Below the pieces are notes generated by a model. That model did no database searches, had not been told where the DNA came from, and saw only the letters and a list, made by a program, of their open reading frames with translations. From the NCBI GenBank assembly GCA_019752335.1, contig JAIEMJ010000007.1:124001-188000 (forward strand): DNA of 64,000 nucleotides, written 5' to 3'. Both the position numbers and the translations under genes were made by a program. Of the stretch, positions 44,783 to 52,029 are shown in pieces; within the stretch, counting starts at the first letter, position 1; each line of letters starts with the position of its first letter. Source of the DNA: Bryobacteraceae bacterium (GTDB lineage Bacteria > Acidobacteriota > Terriglobia > Bryobacterales > Bryobacteraceae).

Positions 44783-45295
44783 GTGACCCGTCCTGAGTTC
44801 GCCGAATCACTGCCGTACCACCGCACGTACATTGACCACGTGGAGGGCGACGACCTGCTGATCACCTTGCCCGCCCAGAGCGCCAAGACGCTTACCTTCT
44901 GGCGCGGCATCAGCGAGGAAGAGTCCTGCTTGCGGCCGGCCGCCGAGCGCTGGAGCTTCAAGCAGGTCCTCAATCACTTGAACGACACCGAACGCGTCTT
45001 CACTTACCGCGCCCTGCGCTTCGCCCGCGGCGACCAGAAGGAACTGCCGGGCTTCGAACAGGACGACTACGCCCGCATGGCCGCGGCGGACCGGCTCTCC
45101 TGGGCCGACCTCATCAAGGAATACGCCGCCCTGCGCCAAGCCACTTTGGCTTTGTTTCGTAGCTTCCGGCCCGAGGATTGGCTACGCCAGGGCATCGCCA
45201 GCGGACACCCCCTAAGCGTCCGCGCGGCCGGCTACATTGTCGCCGGCCACGAACTGCACCACCTCAAAATCATCAGCCGCGACTACCTGAAGTAG
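44783..45295 (+). CDS. DinB-family protein
   Basis: The protein has 170 residues with a GTG start preceded by GAAGAG. It is a four-helix-bundle DinB/YfiT protein with the expected metal-binding histidines: in the KQVLNHLNDTER helix and in the C-terminal GHELHHLKII. The WSFKQVLNHLND block is a typical signature. These proteins bind a divalent metal and are related to bacillithiol transferases and thiol-dependent enzymes, but most have no known reaction. It is probably a single-gene unit; the start is very close to that of the divergent cyclodeaminase-like gene. Confidence 0.85.
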   Translation: MTRPEFAESLPYHRTYIDHVEGDDLLITLPAQSAKTLTFWRGISEEESCLRPAAERWSFKQVLNHLNDTERVFTYRALRFARGDQKELPGFEQDDYARMAAADRLSWADLIKEYAALRQATLALFRSFRPEDWLRQGIASGHPLSVRAAGYIVAGHELHHLKIISRDYLK

Positions 45296-45338
45296 CATCC
45301 GCAAGACGAAACAGAATTTCATCCGTAGTTCTGTTTCT

Positions 45339-46745
45339 ATGCCCATCAAGTCCAAAGTGCTGGCTCCGGCCCTGATGATCGTTTGCGTGTTTTCCGGGCC
45401 GTCCGCCTTAGCGCAAAGGGCTGCCCGGTCAGACCGGCAGATCGCGTTAGATATCGAAGCCTATATGAAGTCCGCTGTCGAAGTCGAGCGGTTTATGGGG
45501 GCGATTCTCGTGGCCCGGGACGGGAAGCCGATCATTAGTAGAGGTTACGGGCTGGCGAACATCGAATTGGACGTTCCCAACACGCCGAAGACGGTTTTTC
45601 GTATTGCGTCATTGACCAAGCAGTTTACGGCAGCCTCCATCATGATGCTGCAGGAGCGAGGGAGGCTGAACGTCAGTGATCCTTTTTGCCAGTACCTCCC
45701 TGATTGTCCGGCAGCCTGGCAGCCGGTAACCATCAGCCAACTCCTGTCGATGTCGTCCGGAATTCCGGGTGCCACGGCGTCCGATTTGGGCGCCGTCCGC
45801 GGGCTGCCCGTTCCCTGGGACCAATGGCTGGAGGCGACCCGCAAGAAGCCGCTCGAGTTCGCCCCGGGAACAGAATTCCGGTATGCGAATTCAGGCTATA
45901 CCCTCCTCGGTTTCATCATCGAACGCCTTTCGGGTAAATCTTACGGCGACTTCTTACAAGAGAATATCTTCAATCCCTTGGGCATGACGCAGACTGGCTA
46001 CGAAAATCCGCTCCGCATCATCAAACATCGTGCGACTGGATACCGGCAGTTGCCCGGTGCCCCGATCACCAACGTGCCCTACGCGGAACTCGTCGGGCTG
46101 TACGCCGCCGGCGGGATCTACTCGACGACGGAAGACTTGCTGCGATGGGATCAGGCTCTTTACGGAGAGAAACTCCTATCGCGTAAGTCGATTGAGGAAA
46201 TGATCGCCCCGCGGACCGCGATGCGCCCGGGCAAGAGTTACGCCTATGGCTTTTGGACGGCCACGAAACATAGGAGGCAAGAAGTCGCACATGGCGGTAA
46301 TCTAGCCGGCTTCATCACTTACATCGCCCGCTACCCGGCTGACCATGTAACCGTGATCGTTTTGAGTAACAATGGACGCGGCTCCTCGGGCAAGATCAGC
46401 GGCGTCCTGTCGTCGATCATCTTCGGAACTCCTTATGAGGTTCCTCGTGAGCGCCAAGCCATCTCCCTTGATTCGTCCGTGCTGAGCAGATACACCGGAG
46501 AATATAGATATCCTCATCCCCAGGGCACGTTTTTCATTACCCTGGAAAACGGGAAATTATTCTCCCGGCGCAACAACGAGGCGAAGACCGAGATGTTTCC
46601 GGAGTCGGAAACGAAGTTCTTCCTGAAAAGCGAAGACATTCAATTCACCTTCTTGAGAGATGCGAACGCAGTTACCACAGGAGTCACAGTCGATCAAGGC
46701 GATGGTACGGTGTTTGAAGTACTAGATGGCCAAAAAGTGAACTAA
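45339..46745 (+). CDS. Serine hydrolase, class C beta-lactamase family
   Basis: The protein has 468 residues with a signal peptide (to about 26, SALAQ). The penicillin-binding-protein fold motifs are all present: S91-L-T-K94, Y182-A-N184 and H318-G-G320 (the KTG-equivalent). The C-terminal about 100 residues form an extra lipocalin-like (DUF3471-type) domain. Family members include esterases, D-aminopeptidases and beta-lactamases; an esterase or peptidase is most likely. The last 300 bases look richer in A+T than neighbouring genes, which hints at separate ancestry. Confidence 0.88.
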   Translation: MPIKSKVLAPALMIVCVFSGPSALAQRAARSDRQIALDIEAYMKSAVEVERFMGAILVARDGKPIISRGYGLANIELDVPNTPKTVFRIASLTKQFTAASIMMLQERGRLNVSDPFCQYLPDCPAAWQPVTISQLLSMSSGIPGATASDLGAVRGLPVPWDQWLEATRKKPLEFAPGTEFRYANSGYTLLGFIIERLSGKSYGDFLQENIFNPLGMTQTGYENPLRIIKHRATGYRQLPGAPITNVPYAELVGLYAAGGIYSTTEDLLRWDQALYGEKLLSRKSIEEMIAPRTAMRPGKSYAYGFWTATKHRRQEVAHGGNLAGFITYIARYPADHVTVIVLSNNGRGSSGKISGVLSSIIFGTPYEVPRERQAISLDSSVLSRYTGEYRYPHPQGTFFITLENGKLFSRRNNEAKTEMFPESETKFFLKSEDIQFTFLRDANAVTTGVTVDQGDGTVFEVLDGQKVN

Positions 46746-46757
46746 AGCCTCACGAGT

Positions 46758-47303
46758 TTACCCGGCTGCGTAGTGCGCCCGCGTACGCTCCGCGGCACGG
46801 CGAATGGAGGCCGGAATCTCGACGGTCTCCGCGAAGCCGCACCAGCGTACGCCTTTGGTCTCGTCACTCAGCGCAATGCCAGCCGCCGTGGCCACCAAGC
46901 CAAACTTGAGGTCGTGGTGCAGGTGATAGGGCTCGCTGCTCTTGGGCGGAATCCCGTGGACGTCAATGCCGGCCAGGAAGGCCTCGCCCGGCAGGACGAT
47001 CACCCCGGTCTCTTCGCGGACCTCCCGCGCGGCGGCGTCGCGCGGCGACTCGTCTTCGGGCTCCACATGGCCGCCGGGCGCGAGCCAACGGTCCAGCCGC
47101 CGATGGTGAATCAGAAGAAAGCTTTCAAGAGAGGGGTGCAGAACGATACCGGTGCAGGTGAGGTGGCCGGGCAGATACTGATGGCGGGAAAGAGGCTCGG
47201 GCGTGTGGCGCAGCATTCCCAGAGTTAGCTCCTGGGACTTGTCGTCCTCGCCGGGTGGCAGGGCGGTCACGAACTCAATGGCGGTGGCAGGTGAAAAAGA
47301 CAT
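46758..47303 (-). CDS. NUDIX hydrolase
   Basis: The protein has 181 residues from the ATG at 47303, chosen because AAGGAG lies eight to thirteen bases upstream; the frame reaches 47336. The Nudix box is complete: G-x5-E-x7-REVREETGV (starting GGHVEPEDESPRD). Nudix enzymes cleave nucleoside diphosphates linked to another group; the substrate here is unknown. The ribosome-binding site lies inside a ten-base-pair hairpin (47306-47336), so its translation may be controlled by structure. The upstream envelope-protein gene ends 51 bases before the start on the same strand. Confidence 0.88.
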   Translation of the reverse strand: MSFSPATAIEFVTALPPGEDDKSQELTLGMLRHTPEPLSRHQYLPGHLTCTGIVLHPSLESFLLIHHRRLDRWLAPGGHVEPEDESPRDAAAREVREETGVIVLPGEAFLAGIDVHGIPPKSSEPYHLHHDLKFGLVATAAGIALSDETKGVRWCGFAETVEIPASIRRAAERTRAHYAAG

Positions 47304-47305
47304 GC

Positions 47306-47336
47306 GTGCGGCTCCTTTAGGATAACGGAGCCGCAC
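47306..47336 (-). promoter_or_regulatory. Hairpin covering the NUDIX ribosome-binding site
   Basis: Bases 47306-47315 and 47327-47336 are perfect inverted repeats (GTGCGGCTCC / GGAGCCGCAC) with an 11-base loop. On the minus strand the Shine-Dalgarno AGGAG of the NUDIX gene falls in the downstream arm, three bases short of the ATG. There is no T tract, so it is less like a terminator than like a structure that masks translation start. Confidence 0.5.
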
Positions 47337-47354
47337 ACAGAAGTAGCGGGCTGT

Positions 47355-48284
47355 TTACTCTTGCCGCTTCTCGTCGGCACGCTTCCTCAGTTGCTGGAAG
47401 CTCACGGCGGCGTCCTGGACGGTGAAGCCGGCGGGCACCTCGAAGAGCAACGCGGAGGGCTCGCCGAGGCGGATGTTGGTGAGGCGCAGCGTCGTCTCGC
47501 CGACGCGAGGGTCAGAGTGGCGGGTGAGGACGTGGGTCTTCAACTGCTCGGAGTACCACTTCTCGACGACGATCTTCAGCGGCTGTTCGTTGCCCACTTC
47601 GCCGGCGGGGATCGTCAGCGTCGAGCGGGTCCCCTTGGCTTCCACGCCTTCGATATTGCGCATGCCGAGGTCCTCTTCCTTGGCGTCGTCGGACTTCGTC
47701 GTGAACGAGATCATGTGCTCGCTGCCTGGAGAACGCTCCATGGTCCGGATCGTCGTAGCCGACGCCATGCCCGGCCCCGCCAGGGCGATGTTGAACATAC
47801 CGTCGCCAGCGGGCATCTTCATGGCCGTCTTGTTCTTCAGATTCAGCGAATAATGGACCTTCGCCACCGGGTCATTGATGCTGATCGACTTGTTCGCCCC
47901 GGCTTCGACGTCGCCCAAACGGCCCATCGACTGTAACTCGAACTCGCGCCGCGTGCGCCCCTCGCCGTCGCGATACTGGCTGATGGTGTTCTTGCGGGTG
48001 ATGCGATTGCCGTCGGTAAGAGTCTGTACGGACTCGGTGACGGCTTCGGCCGAATACGGCGCGTTCTTTACCGTGGAGCCGCCCACATCCATTGGCAACA
48101 TCTGCATCATACCGTTGCCGCCGATCACCTGGCCGGACGATTCGATGCGGATCTGCCGCGGCTGCGCCGTCAGCGTGCCGGGCCGGGCGTGGATCACGAC
48201 ATCCTCGTGGACCACCTGGCCGGAAACCACCTGGCCGGCAACCAGCGCCACCGGCGCCATCATGAATAGATACTTTTTCATCAT
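47355..48284 (-). CDS. Exported protein of unknown function, linked to ECF sigma operon
   Basis: The protein has 309 residues from the ATG at 48284 with AAGGAGAA upstream; the frame extends to 48383 without a better start. It begins MMKKYLFMMAPVALVAGQVVSGQ, a signal peptide. The rest is soluble and beta-rich, ending with a block seen in other acidobacterial exported proteins (LFEVPAGFTVQD). The family has no name I know. It follows the sigma/anti-sigma genes on the same strand, separated by a REP-like repeat, and could be a target of that sigma factor. Confidence 0.7.
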   Translation of the reverse strand: MMKKYLFMMAPVALVAGQVVSGQVVHEDVVIHARPGTLTAQPRQIRIESSGQVIGGNGMMQMLPMDVGGSTVKNAPYSAEAVTESVQTLTDGNRITRKNTISQYRDGEGRTRREFELQSMGRLGDVEAGANKSISINDPVAKVHYSLNLKNKTAMKMPAGDGMFNIALAGPGMASATTIRTMERSPGSEHMISFTTKSDDAKEEDLGMRNIEGVEAKGTRSTLTIPAGEVGNEQPLKIVVEKWYSEQLKTHVLTRHSDPRVGETTLRLTNIRLGEPSALLFEVPAGFTVQDAAVSFQQLRKRADEKRQE

Positions 48285-48351
48285 TCTGTTCTCCTTCTTA
48301 CACTGCACGAAATCTCGTAACCCGCCCTGCCATGCCTCCCCGCCGCTCACT

Positions 48352-48433
48352 AGCCCGCCGCGTAAGCGGCGGGGCACGTTCACGAATTATGCGGTCAACC
48401 GGCCACGACGCCCCGCCGCTTACGCGGCGGGCT
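48352..48433. repeat. Paired REP-like palindromes
   Basis: Bases 48352-48375 and 48410-48433 are perfect 24-base inverted repeats of each other, and each half is itself a near-perfect palindrome built around CCCGCCGC and GCGGCGGG. The second copy overlaps the stop codon of the anti-sigma-like gene (48432-48434). Related single palindromes are at 50846-50865 and 50949-50968. This is the layout of REP elements (BIME-like doublets). Confidence 0.75.
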
Positions 48434-48980
48434 ACTGCACCAAACGCACCGCGCGCGGAACGCCATCCTCCCCCACCAGGACATCGGCCAGGACGCGCTC
48501 CTCCAGCCGGTCGACATTCACCGGCCAGCCCAACGACTGAATTCGCGTCCGCGGAATCCGCACTCGCATCACTTGCACGTCCTGCGCTGGCGGCAGGTAC
48601 TCGCTGCCCGGCAACATCACGAACACCGCCACCGGCGCCGGGGCCGGCTGTGCGAGCCTGGTTTGGCGCGGCGCCGGCATCACCACCACCGGCTGTACCC
48701 GCGCTGGCTGCACGATCTCCACCGGCTCTGCCGGCAGCGCCGCCGGCGCCTGAGCGACCACCGGCGCCGGTAAAGCCGCGGCGCGCGGACGCCCAATCCA
48801 GATACCCAACGCGAGCAGCGCTGCCGCGCCGGCCGCAAGCCACCACGGCGAAACGGATACCCGCTGCCGCCGCCGGACCTCCGCCCGCAAACGAGCCTCC
48901 ACTGCGGACGGCGTCGAGACTGCGTCGAGCGAATCCCGATACTCCGCCAGCCATTCCGTTACCCGTCGCTCTTCGCGCAT
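48432..48980 (-). CDS. Anti-sigma-factor-like membrane protein
   Basis: The protein has 182 residues from the ATG at 48980 (AGGAGG upstream), inside the 3' end of the sigma gene (22-base overlap), so translation is coupled. The cytoplasmic part (1-42, MREERRVTEWLAEYRDSL) is short and helical, a membrane helix follows (about 44-62, WWLAAGAAALLALGIWIG), then a Pro/Ala/Val-rich linker and a small C-terminal domain (about 115-182). There is no zinc-binding HxxxCxxC as in ZAS-type anti-sigma factors. Position and topology support a sigma-binding membrane regulator; sequence alone does not prove it. Confidence 0.7.
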   Translation of the reverse strand: MREERRVTEWLAEYRDSLDAVSTPSAVEARLRAEVRRRQRVSVSPWWLAAGAAALLALGIWIGRPRAAALPAPVVAQAPAALPAEPVEIVQPARVQPVVVMPAPRQTRLAQPAPAPVAVFVMLPGSEYLPPAQDVQVMRVRIPRTRIQSLGWPVNVDRLEERVLADVLVGEDGVPRAVRLVQ

Positions 48981-49558
48981 CCCGCCTCCTTCAATCGATC
49001 CCGCAGCATGCCGCGTGCCCGGTTCAGCCGCGAACGCACCGTGCCCAAGGGGCAGCCCACCGTGGCCGCTGCCGCTTCGTAGCTCCACTCTTCGAGGTCA
49101 CACAGCACCACCACCTCCCGGTAGTGTGCCGGTAGCGCCAGGATCGCCGCGGACAGCAACTGATTGGCCTGCGCCCGGTCCAACGACACCGCCGGGTCAT
49201 CCAGTTCGCCCGCTGCCGGAGGGTCATATTCCTCATCCAGCGCCACAAACTGGCCCCGCAACGCCTGCCGCGTCACATTCCGCACGATGCCGTAGAGGTA
49301 GCCCTCGATCGACCCTTTGGTGGGGTCCAGCCCCCCTGGTTGGCGAATCAGACGCAAGAATGTCTCCTGCACCGCCTCCTCTGCCATCGCTGGAGAACCG
49401 GTCATGGCGAAGGCGAAACGGTAAAGTGGACGCTCCAAACGCCGATAGATATAGGTCAGCGCGGCCTCATCGCCATGCTGCACCCGGTCGAGTAAGGCCG
49501 GATCGTCCAGGCTGGTTACGGCCTGGCTCTGCCGGGATGTCCAGGTCAAAACCGGCAT
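48959..49558 (-). CDS. ECF-type RNA polymerase sigma factor
   Basis: The protein has 199 residues. Region 2 spans about 25-100 (LYRFAFAMTGSPAMAEEAVQ, then ETFLRLIRQPGG with core-binding and -10 residues) and region 4 about 140-190 (LPAHYREVVVLCDLEEWSYE, helix-turn-helix AAATVGCPLGTVRSRLNRAR). There is no region 1.1 or 3, as usual for ECF factors. It heads an operon with the anti-sigma-like gene, and a GGAACTTT in the upstream region (49592-49599, minus strand) could be its own -35 box. The signal it answers is unknown. Confidence 0.92.
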   Translation of the reverse strand: MPVLTWTSRQSQAVTSLDDPALLDRVQHGDEAALTYIYRRLERPLYRFAFAMTGSPAMAEEAVQETFLRLIRQPGGLDPTKGSIEGYLYGIVRNVTRQALRGQFVALDEEYDPPAAGELDDPAVSLDRAQANQLLSAAILALPAHYREVVVLCDLEEWSYEAAAATVGCPLGTVRSRLNRARGMLRDRLKEAGCAKSDG

Positions 49559-49573
49559 CTTTCTACCCTTCCA

Positions 49574-49599
49574 TTGTCGTTGGGCCGGGTGAAAGTTCC
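49574..49599 (-). promoter_or_regulatory. Possible ECF-type promoter of the sigma gene
   Basis: On the minus strand GGAACTTT (49599-49592) matches the -35 consensus of many ECF promoters. The -10 would fall near 49575, about 17 bases before the start codon, but has no clear match. The same spot has a six-base inverted repeat (49591-49596 / 49603-49608). Suggestive of autoregulation only. Confidence 0.25.
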
Positions 49600-49766
49600 A
49601 AAACTTTCGCCCGAGAGGGGCGGAACACAGTAATTCGACCGGCGAAGACGATAGGAAACCTTAGGGGCAAAGGCCTTAGAGAACGCCTAAACGAGCCTTA
49701 GTCTATGGATTACACCACAGGACTTCGGTTAGGATCGAATTCGACGGCAGTGATTTTTGGTTCGCT

Positions 49767-50807
49767 ATGAAGTGTCAATTTTGCGGTACGCAACTCGGTC
49801 TGGTTCGACGATTGTTCGACAGTCAATTCTGTTCGAGCGATCATCGTAAGCGGTCGTCTGCCCGTTCTGCTCGCGCTTCCCGGGACCACATCTCCTACCA
49901 TGGCGACGAAGATCTTTACTCCGTCGAAGAGGTGATGGGGCTTCAGCGCCCGGAATCCGAACAAAATAAAGATGGCCTGCAGAAAATGCAGGCCGGTGTT
50001 GCGACGGCCATTTCGGTGGTACTGCTCTTCGTGCTGGCCTACTCCTGGGTCACCGGACAGGGGGGGAACGCCGAGCCCAGTGGCGGGGACCGTAACCCAC
50101 TCGTGGGCGAAATCGCCCGCACCACAGACCGTGCCTCTTCCGGAGTCCTCTCCAGTCTCCGCGACCTGATGCCCGCCCGCCCGCCGATTCACCTGAAGGA
50201 AGACTTCAAGGGTACCGTCGACAACTGGCTGGGCGCGCCGTTGAGTGCCGCCATGGCTCGCTCGCCCAATCTGCGCGACCTCGGCTGGAACTTCGACAAC
50301 GGCATGGTCCGGCCCGGACGCCTGCGCATCTGGCAGCCCTCCATCGACCTCTCCGACTACAAGATGGAGTTCGAAGGCACCATCGAGAAGCGTGCCATGA
50401 GCTGGACCTACCGCTCCATCAACCTCGACAACTTCTATGCCAGCAAGTTGGTGATTCGCAAGCCCGGCGTGCTGGAGATCGTGCGCTATTCCATGCTCGA
50501 CGGTAAGGAGAGTGCTCGCACGCGCCTGCCCATCCCCATGACCGTACAGTCGATCAACGCGAGCCTCTACAACGTCCAGATGAAGGTGCGCGGCGGCCAG
50601 TTCACCACCCTGCTCAACGGCCAGGTGATCGATACCTGGACCGACCCACGCCTCAAAAAAGGCGGCGTCGGCTTCTTCGCCGAAGCGGGCGAAGTGGCGG
50701 CCATCCACTGGGTGAACGTCGAAGAGGAACGCGCAGGTCTGCTCGGCCACGTCCTCTCGCTGGGTTTCTTCGTCGGACCAGCCGTCCAATTCGGCCCCGT
50801 AATCTAG
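49767..50807 (+). CDS. Zinc-ribbon, single-membrane-helix protein with extracytoplasmic beta-sandwich
   Basis: The protein has 346 residues. The first 30 carry a metal-ribbon pattern C3-x2-C6 ... C22-x3-H26, in the cytoplasm. A membrane helix lies at about 78-96 (AISVVLLFVLAYSWV). The remaining 250 residues form a beta-rich domain (about 140-325) like the concanavalin/LamG or DUF1080 jelly-roll fold (DLSDYKMEFEGTIE, YNVQMKVRGGQFTTLLNGQ, GGVGFFAEAGE). I do not recognise the complete protein as a named family. A zinc-ribbon inside with a sugar-binding-type fold outside suggests signalling or anchoring across the inner membrane, but this is inference. Confidence 0.7.
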   Translation: MKCQFCGTQLGLVRRLFDSQFCSSDHRKRSSARSARASRDHISYHGDEDLYSVEEVMGLQRPESEQNKDGLQKMQAGVATAISVVLLFVLAYSWVTGQGGNAEPSGGDRNPLVGEIARTTDRASSGVLSSLRDLMPARPPIHLKEDFKGTVDNWLGAPLSAAMARSPNLRDLGWNFDNGMVRPGRLRIWQPSIDLSDYKMEFEGTIEKRAMSWTYRSINLDNFYASKLVIRKPGVLEIVRYSMLDGKESARTRLPIPMTVQSINASLYNVQMKVRGGQFTTLLNGQVIDTWTDPRLKKGGVGFFAEAGEVAAIHWVNVEEERAGLLGHVLSLGFFVGPAVQFGPVI

Positions 50808-50845
50808 GCCGCCGGTTCGTCTGTTACCCCAGATCCCGCGCACAG

Positions 50846-50865
50846 CCCATCGCGTAAGCGATGGG
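50846..50865. repeat. REP-like palindrome, single copy
   Basis: An eight-base-pair stem CCCATCGC / GCGATGGG with a GTAA loop, flanked by AG and TT. It is the same design as the 48352 elements with a different stem sequence. The 266-base gap between 50808 and 51074 holds this, the next palindrome and nothing else I can identify. Confidence 0.6.
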
Positions 50866-50948
50866 TTACATTTCGGCGTTTTTCGGCAAAAAGCCCAGCA
50901 AAACAATCACTAGCTAGTGCTTCGACCCCTTAAGCCAGACCCGAGGAG

Positions 50949-50968
50949 CCCGCCGCGTCAGCGGCGGG
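50949..50968. repeat. REP-like palindrome, single copy
   Basis: Stem CCCGCCGC / GCGGCGGG with a GTCA loop. The right flank (GGCACGTTTACGAGTTA, 50969-50985 region) matches the right flank of the 48352 copy (GCACGTTCACGAATTA), so the repeated unit is longer than the palindrome, about 40 bases. Confidence 0.65.
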
Positions 50969-51074
50969 GGCACGTTTACGAGTTACGCCGTTTCAATTTC
51001 TTCAGCGACCCGCGAGAGGCTTCCGAGTGGGACCAGACCTCAGACGTCCCGCAACGAATCACGCGGTCAAAACA

Positions 51075-52025
51075 CTAGTTCGCCCGGTCAGGCGTCACCA
51101 GCGCATCCTGACGAATGCACCAGCCAGCTTCGCAGGCTTTCCAGCCTTGGCTGTCTCGCGAGACGCTCAGCGCCGTAGGCAACTCGACGGCCGTGGCCCA
51201 GCGTTTCTTCACTTGATGAAAGTCGTATTGCTGCTGATAGTAGGCCTGCAAATGCTCCCGAATGGGCCGCGTCACGTCCGGCCGGAAGGCGCCGCCGCCG
51301 AACTGCACGTAGCCCCAGTGCTCAGGTAAGTGCATATTCACCTTCCCCTGCGGCGACCACACCCAGTTATCTTCTTTCTTCCCCTTCACGCGCTGATACT
51401 TGCCCGCCACCACCTCATGCACCCATTCGACGCGCGAGAAATTCACTCGCCATTGCTGGCCTTCGCGCGGCGGCAAGGGCATGCGCGCGCGGCTTCCGAA
51501 GGCCGCCCAGGGAATCGCGATCTCGACGCTCCAGCCCGCATCCGCATCGCGCGCGTCGTTCAGCGTACCCCGCACCGCAACCGCCGTCCGCAGGCCAGGA
51601 ATCTCCCAGCCATTATCGGCACTGCCGCCGTCCTTATAGGGCTTCGGCAGAAACAGGTCCCAACCGGTATTCAGCGCGTTGATCTCGAATTCGAAATACT
51701 CGTGGCTGTCGCCGTTGGGGTCGACGAATAACTCAAAGTCGTTGTCATGGAAAATCACCGCGTCATGCTGGGTGAGTGTGCCCCAGACGTGCGGCTCCAC
51801 TAGCTCGGCCGCGACGTAGAAATACTGCGCGTCCCACATCATCTTGGCGCGCGTCCGAAAACGAGGCTTCGGCTTCCGGTCGCCTTCGATATCGACAAAG
51901 TCTTGCGTCCAGGGCGCCTGGTCCCATTGAGAGTCGATCACGCCGTCGATCTTCACGGGCGCGCTCACCCGCGGACTCACATACGTCTGCGGCTCAGCCA
52001 CCAGCAGAGCGAGTAAGTAGAACAA
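51075..52025 (-). CDS. Exported CBM9-like carbohydrate-binding protein
   Basis: The protein has 316 residues with a short signal (MFYLLALLVAEP). The main domain (about 18-245) matches the CBM9-like fold: VKIDGVIDSQWDQAPW at the start, the YFYVAAELVEPHVW strand, FHDNDFELFVDPNGDSHEY and the later WSVEIAIPWAAFG. CBM9 domains bind sugar chain ends; free-standing copies in Acidobacteria are thought to act as sugar-binding or accessory proteins. The C-terminal 60 residues are charged and helical. The start lies four bases behind the stop of the SecA-like gene, so it is the third gene of a tig/secA-like/CBM9 operon. Confidence 0.85.
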   Translation of the reverse strand: MFYLLALLVAEPQTYVSPRVSAPVKIDGVIDSQWDQAPWTQDFVDIEGDRKPKPRFRTRAKMMWDAQYFYVAAELVEPHVWGTLTQHDAVIFHDNDFELFVDPNGDSHEYFEFEINALNTGWDLFLPKPYKDGGSADNGWEIPGLRTAVAVRGTLNDARDADAGWSVEIAIPWAAFGSRARMPLPPREGQQWRVNFSRVEWVHEVVAGKYQRVKGKKEDNWVWSPQGKVNMHLPEHWGYVQFGGGAFRPDVTRPIREHLQAYYQQQYDFHQVKKRWATAVELPTALSVSRDSQGWKACEAGWCIRQDALVTPDRAN

Positions 52026-52029
52026 GCCT

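Noticed and set aside
48298-48954. Frame of 218 codons overlapping the anti-sigma-like gene
   Set aside because: It is Gly/Ala/Arg-rich sequence without motifs, in another frame of a gene with a good ribosome-binding site and a coupled start.
49015-49701. Plus-strand frame of 228 codons opposite the ECF sigma gene
   Set aside because: Pro/Ser/Arg-rich antisense of a clear sigma factor.
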